From positions 1 through 37,180 of IMG/VR virus record IMGVR_UViG_3300030106_006868: DNA of 37,180 nt. The stretch is one strand, 5' to 3'. The position numbers were made by a program, and so were the translations under genes. Within the stretch, counting starts at the first letter, position 1, and the number at the start of each line of letters is the position of its first letter. Positions 6,139 through 14,085 of the stretch are shown here, piece by piece. The notes below the pieces were generated by a model. That model was not told the origin of the DNA and did no database searches. It worked only from the letters and a program-made list of their open reading frames with translations. The stretch is from a virus.

Positions 6139-6148
6139 TTTTTGCCTT

Positions 6149-6979
6149 TCAACAAACCTTTAGTTCGTTTTTCCAATCGTCCAGATTAAAACTGCGCGGC
6201 GTCACGCCGGGCATATCGCTTAAGCCAATGGCCACCGTAAATCGGTGGCGAAACATTTGTTCGATTGCTTTCGGTGCCCACTCGGACCAGCCGCGGTTGC
6301 CCCACTTCGCGCCCCAGCTATTCATCATCCAGACATATGGCCGCCCGCTGCTGTCCTTGCGTTCACTGAGCGAAAACAGCCCGACGGCATGGCCACCACC
6401 ACCGCCTCTGAAAGACTCCACGACCGGTCTTGACATCTTGGAACTCCAGCTGATTCCAATCGAGATGCCCCCCTGACCGCTGCCGAGAAACGCCCGGACG
6501 GCCCCGTAAGACTCTAGTCGACAGCTCGATTGGATTTTGTACTGTGCAGCGTTTGTGGTGATCTCTGACCAGCCCATCGGCCGCTGGCTCCGGTAGGCTG
6601 CCGGATACGGCCAAAGGCGCTCTTCGCAGATCCCGGTGGTTGTGGCGAGCTTGACCCCTCCGCTGATCGTCGAGCCTCGATCGCCCCGGATCCCGTCGAT
6701 CCGCTGGGTTTCGTAGTAACCCATCGCTCGAGACAGTTGCAAATCTTTGTCGCCTGACTGGAGGATGTACGACCACTCGCAGGCACTGGTCAGCGCGTGC
6801 CCCTGGCACGCCCCCTGATTGCGTTGGTTTTCAACCTTCAGCACATCACGTGGATCGATCGTGACTTCGCTGTAAGACCCCACCAAGCCCATCACGGCAG
6901 AGTCGTCATTCAGAGTCGAGAGAAACTGCTGGTCTTCGTCGTCAACGAGCCAGCCGCCTATGTATCCGTCTTCACTCAC
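6149..6979 (-). CDS. papain-like (C1 family) cysteine peptidase
   Basis: The 276-residue protein has the papain active-site set in order: Q52 (oxyanion hole) and C58 in ENQRNQGACQGHA, H197 in GGGGGHAVGLF, and N220 in MNSWGAKWGNRGW. The spacing Q to C of six residues matches papain. LWPY near 122 is common in bacterial C1-type peptidases. There is no signal peptide or propeptide-like extension beyond about 45 residues. It starts with GTG overlapping the upstream stop (GTGA). It follows two small membrane-protein genes, where an endolysin would usually be, and no classical endolysin is found elsewhere. It may therefore act in lysis or in processing of a phage or host protein. Confidence 0.85.
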   Translation of the reverse strand: MSEDGYIGGWLVDDEDQQFLSTLNDDSAVMGLVGSYSEVTIDPRDVLKVENQRNQGACQGHALTSACEWSYILQSGDKDLQLSRAMGYYETQRIDGIRGDRGSTISGGVKLATTTGICEERLWPYPAAYRSQRPMGWSEITTNAAQYKIQSSCRLESYGAVRAFLGSGQGGISIGISWSSKMSRPVVESFRGGGGGHAVGLFSLSERKDSSGRPYVWMMNSWGAKWGNRGWSEWAPKAIEQMFRHRFTVAIGLSDMPGVTPRSFNLDDWKNELKVC

Positions 6980-7293
6980 CGTGCCAGCCTTTCGGCCAGC
7001 TCGGCCTCAGTGGCAGTATGCATCGCCGTCGCGGCGGCTTCGAGGTATGGGGCAAATGACTCAGTAATGATCCGCCGCGACTGCTCGTTGTGCCATTCCG
7101 CCTGTTCCGCATCGTTGGCGAACTTTTTGCTCGCCATTTCCCGGAGCATGGCAACACGGGCAGTCCGGTCCGCCGCGTACGACTCCGACAAACAGTCGTC
7201 GGTGACTGGCTCGGATCCAGTCGGCAGATACGGCCAGAGCAACACAGCAGCCCCCAGCAGCATGGCAATTCCGCCTGCTTCGAACGACTTCAT
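6976..7293 (-). CDS. small membrane-anchored protein with helical tail
   Basis: The 105-residue product has one N-terminal membrane segment (GGIAMLLGAAVLLWPYLP), then a charged helical region rich in alanine and glutamate (AERTARVAMLREMASKKF-like and AATAMHTATEAELAERL). The topology, a single anchor plus a coiled coil, resembles inner-membrane spanin subunits or small holin-associated proteins. It overlaps both neighbours (ATGA upstream, GTGA downstream), so the three genes are translationally coupled. No family recognised. Confidence 0.6.
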   Translation of the reverse strand: MKSFEAGGIAMLLGAAVLLWPYLPTGSEPVTDDCLSESYAADRTARVAMLREMASKKFANDAEQAEWHNEQSRRIITESFAPYLEAAATAMHTATEAELAERLAR

Positions 7294-7613
7294 TCTGCGT
7301 CCTCTTCAAGGCGGTCCAACTCAGCCTCCATCACCTCAGCACGAGTTAGTTGATGGGCTGCGTATGTCCACCGAATCTGCGGCGAACAATTTGCAACAAC
7401 TGTGTCAGAAATCATCTTCAGGTAGGCATTCACCCGCTGTGGCGCAGGTGTATCAGACCCAAATTCCACATCTCGTTCGTGACGATTATCTGGGCGAAAC
7501 CAACCAACAGCCTGCCGCGCCAGCTTAAGCACAAACGAGCCACCGAGCATCGTTGCACCGCTGACCAGCAGCATCAGGCCGGCAATTAAGTTCCAATTCA
7601 ATTCGAAGCTCAC
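7290..7613 (-). CDS. small membrane protein, possible holin
   Basis: The 107-residue protein has a strong membrane segment at about 9-30 (LIAGLMLLVSGATMLGGSFV), followed by a basic stretch and a soluble, helical second half ending in EAELDRLEEDAE. One segment directly in front of a peptidase gene is compatible with a single-span holin or antiholin, but this is positional. It starts with GTG, overlapping the upstream stop as GTGA. Confidence 0.55.
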   Translation of the reverse strand: MSFELNWNLIAGLMLLVSGATMLGGSFVLKLARQAVGWFRPDNRHERDVEFGSDTPAPQRVNAYLKMISDTVVANCSPQIRWTYAAHQLTRAEVMEAELDRLEEDAE

Positions 7614-7984
7614 GAGTCGAGTCCAATGTTTGCCCCGGATTGCGCAAACTCAAGCACAATCCTGACCAGCGGTTCAAACGCATCATGGATTTGATTCGAA
7701 ATGTACACCTGCACAAAAGACGGCAGGGGAGCAACGGCAACGCGAGCAATGTTGTTCAGGATGACCTGCAGGGTTGCCTCCAGTTCAGCATCAGTCAGGC
7801 CATCTGCGGCAGTAAGCAGAAACGGCCAGATCGATGCGGGAATTGCAGGGATGATAAGCTCCAGTGCTGAGCGAATTTTCATCGCTTCCTGCTCTTCGTC
7901 CCAGATGCCCGGAATATTGATCCTGGCGTTTAAGACAGAGACAAGGTCTTCGATGATTTTTTCTGGGTCTGGTGTTTCGCTCAT
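7610..7984 (-). CDS. hypothetical 124-residue helical protein
   Basis: It begins MSETPDPEKIIEDLVSVLNAR and contains several amphipathic helices, with one more hydrophobic stretch (IIPAIPASIWPFLLTAADG at about 49-67). That stretch could be membrane-associated but is interrupted by prolines. I chose the ATG at 7984, with GAGG upstream, over an upstream start that would run into the repeat region. It is the first gene of the coupled block that includes the papain-like peptidase. Function unknown. Confidence 0.6.
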   Translation of the reverse strand: MSETPDPEKIIEDLVSVLNARINIPGIWDEEQEAMKIRSALELIIPAIPASIWPFLLTAADGLTDAELEATLQVILNNIARVAVAPLPSFVQVYISNQIHDAFEPLVRIVLEFAQSGANIGLDS

Positions 7985-8088
7985 AGGAGCCTCGCTTTTC
8001 TGGTTTGGAGGAAGCTCAATGTACCGGCGTACACACCATTTCGTCAACGCGGGTTGCTTTTCACCTACTCACGCAGGAACTGGCAAAC

Positions 8089-8140
8089 CGTCATGAATGA
8101 CCGTCATGAATGACCGTCATGAATGACCGTCATGAATGAC
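8089..8140. repeat. 13-bp direct repeats CGTCATGAATGAC x4
   Basis: Four perfect copies lie head to tail, followed by a partial CGTCAC. Each unit is itself an inverted repeat, GTCAT-GA-ATGAC, as expected for a dimeric DNA-binding protein. A frame through them is not coding. Confidence 0.95.
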
Positions 8141-8169
8141 CGTCACCGTTTTGGGGCATCGGTGACGGT
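8139..8169. other. 10-bp perfect inverted repeat
   Basis: ACCGTCACCG (8139-8148) pairs with CGGTGACGGT (8160-8169) across an 11-nt loop. No T-run follows on either strand, so it is not an ordinary terminator. It overlaps the last 13-bp repeat. Confidence 0.85.
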
Positions 8170-8183
8170 TTCCCGCAGACCTT

Positions 8184-8218
8184 GGGAATTTTGCGGGAAA
8201 TTCCCGGCGGAGTTCCCG
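8184..8218. repeat. 35-bp block, copy 1
   Basis: The block contains GCGGGAAATTCCCGGCGGAG and ends in TTCCCG. It is repeated at 8267-8301 with one base change. The centre GGGAAATTCCC is palindromic around its middle base, and further CGGGAA hexamers lie between the copies. Confidence 0.9.
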
Positions 8219-8266
8219 AACTTCCCGGAAAGCCCCCAAACAGCAGGTAACCACCGGGAATCTTAC

Positions 8267-8301
8267 GGGAATTCTGCGGGAAATTCCCGGCGGAGTTCCC
8301 G
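8267..8301. repeat. 35-bp block, copy 2
   Basis: This is the second copy, 83 bp from the first, differing by one base (ATTCTG instead of ATTTTG). Such spacing is close to eight helical turns, so both could be bound on the same face. Confidence 0.9.
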
Positions 8302-8420
8302 CAAGAAGATTCATCAAGAAATACATCACCCCCCCCTCACTCTATAAAACATGGGTGAGAAATACCTATAAAAGCCGAGAAGTTGATTTCTCGACAGGAA
8401 GGGGAGACCCCATTGATGTA

Positions 8421-8462
8421 TTTGAAGAATATAATATATATTAACATATATATGTATATACC
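8421..8462. other. AT-rich stretch
   Basis: About 42 bases are nearly all A and T with alternating TATA runs (ATAATATATATTAACATATA). It could be a DNA unwinding element or hold -10 hexamers. On the minus strand TGGTATATA resembles an extended -10. Confidence 0.6.
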
Positions 8463-8647
8463 ATGTAAAACACTGTGTTTCCGCCACTCATCTCGCGCGA
8501 GATCTGTCAAAAAAGACCTTGAGGCAATGACGCACGATTTGACGTTTCTTTTCAGAAAGATCAGATCTGTCAAGAAATGTCAAAGCCGGCTTTGCGGTTC
8601 GCTGACACAGGCATGCAACGGTTGCGGAATTCGTTGCAGCCACAAAC

Positions 8648-10834
8648 TCAGGAGGCCGGTTCAAGCCACATTGTTGGCTTAGTTTTGCCCGGTACTGTGG
8701 TGCAAACAATCAGCCCCGCCTCAGACAGTTCCCTGATAATGTCCCTGCGTTCCTTTTCGCGCAGGTACTGAGTTTTTCGCGTAAACGCTGTAAGCTCGAT
8801 CTTCCTGTCAATCTTCGAAAGAGCTTTCTTCTTCAGTCGCTCCCACGGGCTGTCTGAGACGTTCTTTTCGATTTTCTGGATAAGCTTTCGGGTCAAGTGG
8901 TTCTGGACCTCGATCGCCCACTCTGCGTCGTCCATGTTAACCTCAAACGACTGTCGGGAGGCGGCAGCGAGCATGGCCAGCTTGTTGGCTTTCTCGCTGG
9001 ATCGTGACCAAATCGCAGCATGCACCGAATCCTCGCCGATCCGCTTGTTGGAAATTCTTCGCATGTGATCAAGAAGCCGTTTCTCCACTTCAGGCGTCCA
9101 GCCCATCTCTCGCGGGCGAGGATACGATCCAGCGAGGTTTCCTCCAGACGGCTCATAATCGATCCAGAATTTCGCCTTCTCGACCAATTCAGCAGGTGGC
9201 TCCAGCTTATCGACTCCCAACGGCAGATTTTCTTTCAATGGAGCGTATTCAGGTGACTCGAAAATATGCAGCCGGTTTAAAAAGCCGGCATGCACTGATC
9301 CCATCGAGATAGACTCCCAGAGAGTAGATGGGGTGCAGGATCCCAATATCACGCAATGTGGCTGATCGATTCTCGGCGTCTTTTCCACATCTGCCAACGC
9401 TCGGCCCATGTACACTGTGTTGCTCGAGGTGTAAATCTTCAGCAACTCAGACTCAAGAGTCTTCAAGTACGGCTGCGCTTTGTCTGACAATATTTGCTCG
9501 AGGAAGTGCCCAAACTCATCAATCTGGAACAATGTCGCTGGGTGCTGCTCCAGCCTTGCGATCATGCCGGCCGCAGACCCCATATCTTCGGGTGCGATTA
9601 ACTCCGGATGTCCACATGCCTCAAACAATCTTTTAGCACACTTGCGGCCATGGTCTTTGCCTGATCCTGTTAGCCCCATTGCCAAAATGAACAGATTTGA
9701 CCGGCCGTTAAACCTGTCGCAAACTTTCCGGCCGGTCAGCAAAGACATGATTGCAAGCGCGGACGCCAAAAACAGTTCCGGCAGCTGGTACAGACAAGTG
9801 GCATCGATCCACCGCACAATTTCCCCGAGCATACCGGGGGCTTCATAAATCAAGCCTCGACGCAATGATTTGCTTTTAGGAGCGGGCGAAGAGCCGGTCA
9901 TAAAGTTGCTAAAGTCGACCTCGGCCGGAATTGCCGGGATCTCCGGTTCGCGGTCCTCTTTGACCTGGCGAGGCGTCCCGTTCTTTAACCCTGACCGAAC
10001 AGCCTTTAGGAACTCGTCTTCTTCCAGCGGTTCTATCAGAGACTGATTATACGCCCGACAGTGCTGCTCAACCATTTCGTCAGTTGCGCCTGGGAACGCT
10101 TTAAGGTTTCCAGACAGCCGAAAGATTGAGTTGTTGCGGTTCCCCGGAGCCTCAGCGTCGACCTGCTGCACATACGCTTCCATGCGTGCGTCCAGCGCCA
10201 TTTCGTCAGACGTAACAACTCGCGATAGGGCAGGGACAGGCTGCGTTGAAGGGGCGAGACATCTGTCAGCGGAGGAAAGCAAAAACTCCGTGCAGATCCA
10301 GTCAACTGCAGCCTGTCCCTTTTGACTCGATTCCCGAGTGCTCAGGTTTTGCGTGCAAGACAATTCCGGGAATTCGTCCGGCCGGTAAGGCTCTTCTGTA
10401 ATTACCCAAAACCGCTTACTGTCGTAAACCTCACACTGTTGCTTTAGGTCTTTATTGACAACATGTACGCAGCGAGAGCCTTCCAGCTTTTTCGCTTGTA
10501 CAACAAATTTAACACCGCGACCACTGGGCGAAACCTCGCAATAAGCACAACCGGACAGCTTTTCGAAAAAAGGTTTGGCCCAATCAAGAAGGTTCTGGTC
10601 TTCGTCAAGGCAGTTATCCAGATCAACGCCGCAGAACGGATCTTCTTCGCTAAATACAAACGCAATTCCGGAAAACTTGCTTTTGACTCGCACGGCAGAC
10701 TGATACGTCGACCATGTTGCAGGGTCGTTCGATTTACCCGGCGCGCCGGCTTTTGTCACTGGGATCTTATTACCATTGACAAGTTTCCAGTTTAGCCACT
10801 GCGCACGCTCTCGCAGGCATTTGGGTGCTTTCAT
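8648..10834 (-). CDS. PrimPol-DUF3987 primase-helicase
   Basis: The 728-residue protein joins two replication modules. The first 160 residues resemble archaeo-eukaryotic primase-polymerase domains of phage type: GVDLDN gives a D71-x-D73 metal pair and SPSGRGVKF lies at 102-110. Residues about 325-700 form a DUF3987-like helicase with Walker A GLTGSGKD (387-394) and Walker B FQIDEFG (D439, E440). Together these would synthesise primers and unwind the fork, as in NrS-1-type phage enzymes. AAGGA lies 8 nt before the ATG. The candidate origin lies immediately downstream. Domain names are from motif recognition; polymerase activity is inferred. Confidence 0.85.
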   Translation of the reverse strand: MKAPKCLRERAQWLNWKLVNGNKIPVTKAGAPGKSNDPATWSTYQSAVRVKSKFSGIAFVFSEEDPFCGVDLDNCLDEDQNLLDWAKPFFEKLSGCAYCEVSPSGRGVKFVVQAKKLEGSRCVHVVNKDLKQQCEVYDSKRFWVITEEPYRPDEFPELSCTQNLSTRESSQKGQAAVDWICTEFLLSSADRCLAPSTQPVPALSRVVTSDEMALDARMEAYVQQVDAEAPGNRNNSIFRLSGNLKAFPGATDEMVEQHCRAYNQSLIEPLEEDEFLKAVRSGLKNGTPRQVKEDREPEIPAIPAEVDFSNFMTGSSPAPKSKSLRRGLIYEAPGMLGEIVRWIDATCLYQLPELFLASALAIMSLLTGRKVCDRFNGRSNLFILAMGLTGSGKDHGRKCAKRLFEACGHPELIAPEDMGSAAGMIARLEQHPATLFQIDEFGHFLEQILSDKAQPYLKTLESELLKIYTSSNTVYMGRALADVEKTPRIDQPHCVILGSCTPSTLWESISMGSVHAGFLNRLHIFESPEYAPLKENLPLGVDKLEPPAELVEKAKFWIDYEPSGGNLAGSYPRPREMGWTPEVEKRLLDHMRRISNKRIGEDSVHAAIWSRSSEKANKLAMLAAASRQSFEVNMDDAEWAIEVQNHLTRKLIQKIEKNVSDSPWERLKKKALSKIDRKIELTAFTRKTQYLREKERRDIIRELSEAGLIVCTTVPGKTKPTMWLEPAS

Positions 10835-10870
10835 GCTTTCAATCCTTTTTAAGTTGGCTTGCCGTAACGA

Positions 10871-11386
10871 CTAGGCTTCTTCTCTTTGGTGCAGTGTGTG
10901 CAGGGTTTGCAACAAGCCTAAACAAGCGAACTGAGCGGTCGTATATTCCCGGTATGTTTTTTCGTCAGAAAAATCAGCCGCAATAACCGGGATGATGTTC
11001 TCAACAAAAAAGTCGGTCAGGAAGTCCTCACCAACTTCCTGCGCAAACTCAACGGCATTTGCGAGCCTTTGATCCAACTCGTGAGATACAATCGCCTGGA
11101 ACATATCCACTGTGTAATACTCTCGTTTGTTATTGATGCATTCCTTGTAATAAGAGTAGAGGCTAATCTCTTGATTGCTACTGCCTGTGCGTAAGCGGCC
11201 TTTAGGGGGCCGGTTTTTAGGAGGTCGCGTTCTCGGCAGCTTTATGTTGCACCATGGGCAATTGTTTAATTTGCACCCGTGGCTGCACACTGCCTCCTCA
11301 GTGCAGTCATGGCACCACACAGCATCTTCGACAGTCACCTCCTCTCCACTTTCAATCCGCTGTCCGCATCGCTCGCAAAATGGCAT
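10871..11386 (-). CDS. zinc-ribbon protein, hypothetical
   Basis: The 171-residue product has cysteine pairs CERC (4-7), CHDC (25-28) and CPWC (43-46), with single cysteine and histidine residues between (CSHGCKLNNC). That is two probable zinc sites in the first 50 residues. A basic proline-rich linker follows, then a helical domain (120-171) with no recognised motif. AGGAGG lies 6 nt before the ATG. It lies between the helicase pair and could bind DNA or a partner protein in replication, but nothing shows this directly. Confidence 0.65.
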   Translation of the reverse strand: MPFCERCGQRIESGEEVTVEDAVWCHDCTEEAVCSHGCKLNNCPWCNIKLPRTRPPKNRPPKGRLRTGSSNQEISLYSYYKECINNKREYYTVDMFQAIVSHELDQRLANAVEFAQEVGEDFLTDFFVENIIPVIAADFSDEKTYREYTTAQFACLGLLQTLHTLHQREEA

Positions 11387-11406
11387 CCAATTCCTCCTTT
11401 TAGAAT

Positions 11407-11616
11407 TTACAATTCCCGAATAGGAATTGATGTGTTGTGATCATCTAGCTGTCTGTTTGTTGGGTGGTTTGGGTTGTCATGCACCTTCCAATCCTCGCCG
11501 GGCTTAATGTCGCTGGAAAGCATTAGTCCAATCATCCACACCAAAACCAGCAGCAGGGCCGCATAAGTAATCAGCCCAAACGCTAACTGAGTTATTGATG
11601 TTTCAGAACGGGACAT
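11407..11616 (-). CDS. small single-span membrane protein
   Basis: I start this 69-residue product at MSRSETSITQL, where GGAG lies 8 nt upstream. One long hydrophobic stretch (LAFGLITYAALLLVLVWMIG) gives a single membrane span, followed by a polar tail of about 35 residues. The start lies 14 nt inside the end of the helicase gene. Its place among replication genes might hint at membrane tethering, but this is speculative. Confidence 0.6.
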   Translation of the reverse strand: MSRSETSITQLAFGLITYAALLLVLVWMIGLMLSSDIKPGEDWKVHDNPNHPTNRQLDDHNTSIPIREL

Positions 11617-13315
11617 GATCGTCACTCCAGCCGGCACCCTCCGGGATAACTTCGGCTGAATGCAGGATTTCGATTTCGGGGCGCTTGTCTTTGAAGTTAA
11701 CTGTTTCGACCCGTCGCCACTGGCCTTCTTTGCGTGTTATGATTTTATAAGGTGCGCGAACTGCGTGACGTGAGATCATATCAATTGCCTCATCCACGCT
11801 CTCTGGCATGGGGTGGTCACTACGAAGCCGCCACCACTGGATTGCCTTTTGAAAGGCAAACCCGTTATGCTCAAAGCAGACCCACTCTCTTACAAGGTCA
11901 CTGCGCAGATTGCCTTCGCCTGCCCCCATTCGGCGAACATGGTAAGTAACACGCAACGTTGGTGGCTTTATATCGTCGCCTTTGCGCTTGGTGTGCTTGT
12001 TGTAAGAAACCTCCTCGACTTCCCAGTCCACTTCTGATTCAACAGGCTCCAGATCCGCTTGTGCTAAATGATTTGATTCCGGCCGGGGAGTCCCGACTGG
12101 TTCAAACAAACAGTGCGGGCAAACAATTGTTCCGGGAGGAATGTCACCTTCGCAATTCGCGCAGATCCGGCCTCGCGTATTTGACTCCGGCACTTTGTGG
12201 CCGTCGTCTTGATCCCCATCCTCAACGAGGTATCCATAGTCGTCGCGGTCTGGTTCTCCGTGCCGTTTTCGGTTTCCCCCAAAATCCAAAAGCAGGCAAT
12301 CGTCTTTGCCTTCATGCACCCTGAATCCACGGCCGACCATTTGCATAAACAACCCTGGCGACATTGTGCTGCGCAACACTGCCACGCAGTCTATGCGAGG
12401 GCTATCAAAGCCGGTGGTGAGAACGTCGCAGTTGACCATGAAACGCGTAATCCCCTGCTGAAACCGACGCAGTTGAGTCTGGCGTTCGAGTGGCCCGGTG
12501 TCCCCGGTAACACAGCCAACATCCTCTCTCGTTAATTTTTCCAGCTTGTCCTGAACGTTGTGGCAATGCGCAACACCACAACAAAAAACCAGCACGCTTT
12601 TTCGATCTGGCGTCAGGCTGACAATTTCCTCACAGGCGGACTGCACTGTCTGGTCATCATTAAAAGCCGCCTCCATTTGGCCGGCGATAAATTCTCCACC
12701 CCTAACCCTGACTCGGCTGACATCGACCGTCGAGGTTGGCGTTCGGGTCAAAGGTGATAAGTACCCGTCATTGATCAGGTCAGACACTTTCGCCTCATAT
12801 GTGATATGATCGAACGTCCTCCCTTTCCCGTAGATCGGCCCTTCTCCTGTCCGGTACGGCGTGGCTGTCAGGCCGATAACTCGAGCTTCGGGGTAAGCTT
12901 GCAGCAACTTCTGATACATTGACTGCGACGAAGCGTTGTTATTAATTAAGTGTGCCTCGTCGATAATGATCAGGTTTCGCACTCCCATCTTTCCGGGGTC
13001 GCGATGAATTGACTGAATGCCGGCGACAACAAAATCTGAATCTGTGTCCCACGACCGCAGGCCGGCTGAGTAGTAGCCCACATTCTCCCCAATAAGCGTG
13101 GAGATCTTTTCTGCATTTTGCTGCAGCAGTTCTTTTCGGTGCGCGACAATCAGCACCCGGCCACCATGTTCTGCCGCCTTCTGGCAAAGCATGGCGATTT
13201 CCCAGCTTTTACCAGCCCCAGTCGGCCAAACGATGACTGGCCGGCCGCTGGGACTCTGCTTCAGGTAGTCCCACGTTTTTTCTAATGTCTCTGCTTGGTA
13301 CGCTCGAGGTTTCAT
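11603..13315 (-). CDS. DEAD/DEAH-box SF2 helicase with zinc ribbon
   Basis: The 570-residue protein carries the SF2 motif set: RAYQAE at the start (Q-motif position), Walker A WPTGAGKS (30-37), Ia VAHRKELL, DEAH (119-122), GLTATPYR near 155, then the second RecA domain with VLVFC, TTGFDSPRID and QMVGRGFR. A C-terminal CANC...CPHC zinc ribbon lies near 388-405, followed by about 150 residues without known motifs. It resembles phage helicases of the type III restriction/UvsW-like class that remodel forks or recombination intermediates. The ATG is preceded by only a weak ribosome site, just behind the T-run of a folded element. Confidence 0.85.
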   Translation of the reverse strand: MKPRAYQAETLEKTWDYLKQSPSGRPVIVWPTGAGKSWEIAMLCQKAAEHGGRVLIVAHRKELLQQNAEKISTLIGENVGYYSAGLRSWDTDSDFVVAGIQSIHRDPGKMGVRNLIIIDEAHLINNNASSQSMYQKLLQAYPEARVIGLTATPYRTGEGPIYGKGRTFDHITYEAKVSDLINDGYLSPLTRTPTSTVDVSRVRVRGGEFIAGQMEAAFNDDQTVQSACEEIVSLTPDRKSVLVFCCGVAHCHNVQDKLEKLTREDVGCVTGDTGPLERQTQLRRFQQGITRFMVNCDVLTTGFDSPRIDCVAVLRSTMSPGLFMQMVGRGFRVHEGKDDCLLLDFGGNRKRHGEPDRDDYGYLVEDGDQDDGHKVPESNTRGRICANCEGDIPPGTIVCPHCLFEPVGTPRPESNHLAQADLEPVESEVDWEVEEVSYNKHTKRKGDDIKPPTLRVTYHVRRMGAGEGNLRSDLVREWVCFEHNGFAFQKAIQWWRLRSDHPMPESVDEAIDMISRHAVRAPYKIITRKEGQWRRVETVNFKDKRPEIEILHSAEVIPEGAGWSDDHVPF

Positions 13316-13326
13316 GGCAGGCTTTC

Positions 13327-13429
13327 AAAAAAAACTCCCCCGACCCGGCACTAGCATGTTACTACCCGGCGAGAAATAGCACATGCTTTTCCCGTGTGCC
13401 GCTTTCGCGTCCGATCGTAGCCGGGGGAG
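13327..13429 (-). ncRNA. folded leader or small RNA candidate
   Basis: Read leftwards, CTCCCCCG (13429-13422) pairs with CGGGGGAG (13342-13335) to close a 95-nt domain, directly followed by eight T. Inside are CGC-GAAA-GCG (a GNRA-type hairpin), GCAC/GTGC and AGCATG/CATGCT. The T-run ends 11 bases before the helicase ATG. The element could be a leader terminator controlling the helicase gene, or a small RNA ending at its own terminator. It is not a tRNA, because D- and T-arm signatures are missing. The pairings were found by eye only. Confidence 0.45.
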
Positions 13430-13439
13430 CGCGCATCAA

Positions 13440-13742
13440 TCATGTCCCAAATGCTTCGCAGTAAATGACCTCTATGTCGCCAAACCATGGCAATCCATCA
13501 GGTCGAAGATTGCAGCTTTGAGCAAACTTTTTAATGGCGTTATGTTCGGCCGAAAGCTCTTCGCTAAGCTCTAGATAAAGTTTGTGTCGTGGATCAAAGC
13601 TTTTTTCGATTTGCGAAATTTCCCCGCCAAATCGCTCACACAAACACGCAATAAAAACATCCCTTGCCATAAACGTGTACTCACACCAGCCCATTAATCG
13701 CCGGCAAAATTCAGGAGTCATGTTCTCGTTTGGTTCGCTCAT
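13440..13742 (-). CDS. hypothetical 100-residue protein
   Basis: Not recognised. It begins MSEPNENMTPEFCRRLMGWC, contains five cysteines (three of them between residues 13 and 35) and ends with a mixed segment (WFGDIEVIYCEAF). It is mostly helical and soluble in appearance. The ribosome site is weak, and an intrinsic terminator lies only 30 bases upstream of its start. It is therefore probably expressed by read-through or from a promoter that I cannot see. Confidence 0.55.
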   Translation of the reverse strand: MSEPNENMTPEFCRRLMGWCEYTFMARDVFIACLCERFGGEISQIEKSFDPRHKLYLELSEELSAEHNAIKKFAQSCNLRPDGLPWFGDIEVIYCEAFGT

Positions 13743-13771
13743 TGTTTGCTTTCTTTTTTCCTGACTTCGTT

Positions 13772-13804
13772 AAAAACGCCCTTACCCCTTTTGAGGCAAG
13801 GGCG
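13772..13804 (-). terminator. leftward terminator between 13861 and 13742 genes
   Basis: The minus strand reads CGCCCTTGCC, a loop CTCAAAA, GGGGTAAGGGCG and then TTTTT. The stem is about nine pairs with one bulge (13777-13804). It sits between the 74-residue gene and the 100-residue gene, so it should end or weaken transcription coming from the recombination genes. Confidence 0.7.
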
Positions 13805-13860
13805 GCATTGACCGCTGGACACGGTCGTGGCATCCATCCCAATGCATCCTTGTAGCAAAT

Positions 13861-14085
13861 CTAAAACGGAACAGACGCTCCCACGCCGATCCCGGTCAAA
13901 GCATTCCTGATGAATTGCTTCGAGCGATGAGGCATGCGAATCGCGATGTCGTAGATCAATGCCCCGCCGGCTGACAACCGGCGAATCTCTTTAACATCAC
14001 GGATCGCGGCTGGAATCTCATTCCGTGGCCACATACTTTCCGGCTTCGCGTTCACGCGGCCTTTGTTTCCAGTTTCATTTGTCAT
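13861..14085 (-). CDS. hypothetical 74-residue basic protein
   Basis: Not recognised. It starts MTNETGNKGRVNAKP, with the ATG overlapping the stop of the preceding secreted-protein gene as ATGA. The centre AIRDVKEIRRLSAGGALIYDIAIRM looks helical; here it is cited only as AIRDVKEIRRLSAGG and IYDIAIRM. It ends in a glycine-rich hydrophobic stretch. No domain assigned. Confidence 0.5.
   Translation of the reverse strand: MTNETGNKGRVNAKPESMWPRNEIPAAIRDVKEIRRLSAGGALIYDIAIRMPHRSKQFIRNALTGIGVGASVPF

Larger units (their letters stand above)
7985..8647. other. candidate replication origin region
   Basis: The gap separates the primase-helicase gene from the lysis-like block. It contains, left to right, four 13-bp palindromic repeats, a 10-bp hairpin, two copies of a 35-bp block with GGGAAATTCCC, a run of alternating A/T (8421-8462), a perfect 14-bp palindrome ATCTCGCGCGAGAT (8490-8503) and repeated TTGACA hexamers on the minus strand (near 8505, 8567 and 8577). 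Iterons plus an AT-rich unwinding stretch beside a primase-helicase gene is the usual layout of an origin. Promoters for the gene at 7984 may also be here. Confidence 0.5.

Noticed and set aside
8488-8709. 73-codon minus frame at the end of the primase-helicase gene
   Set aside because: It overlaps the primase-helicase gene by about 60 bases in another frame and has no ribosome site or protein-like pattern.
13335-13429. tRNA gene
   Set aside because: The closing stem is tRNA-like in length, but there is no D-arm or GTTC-type T-arm and no anticodon arm at the right place.
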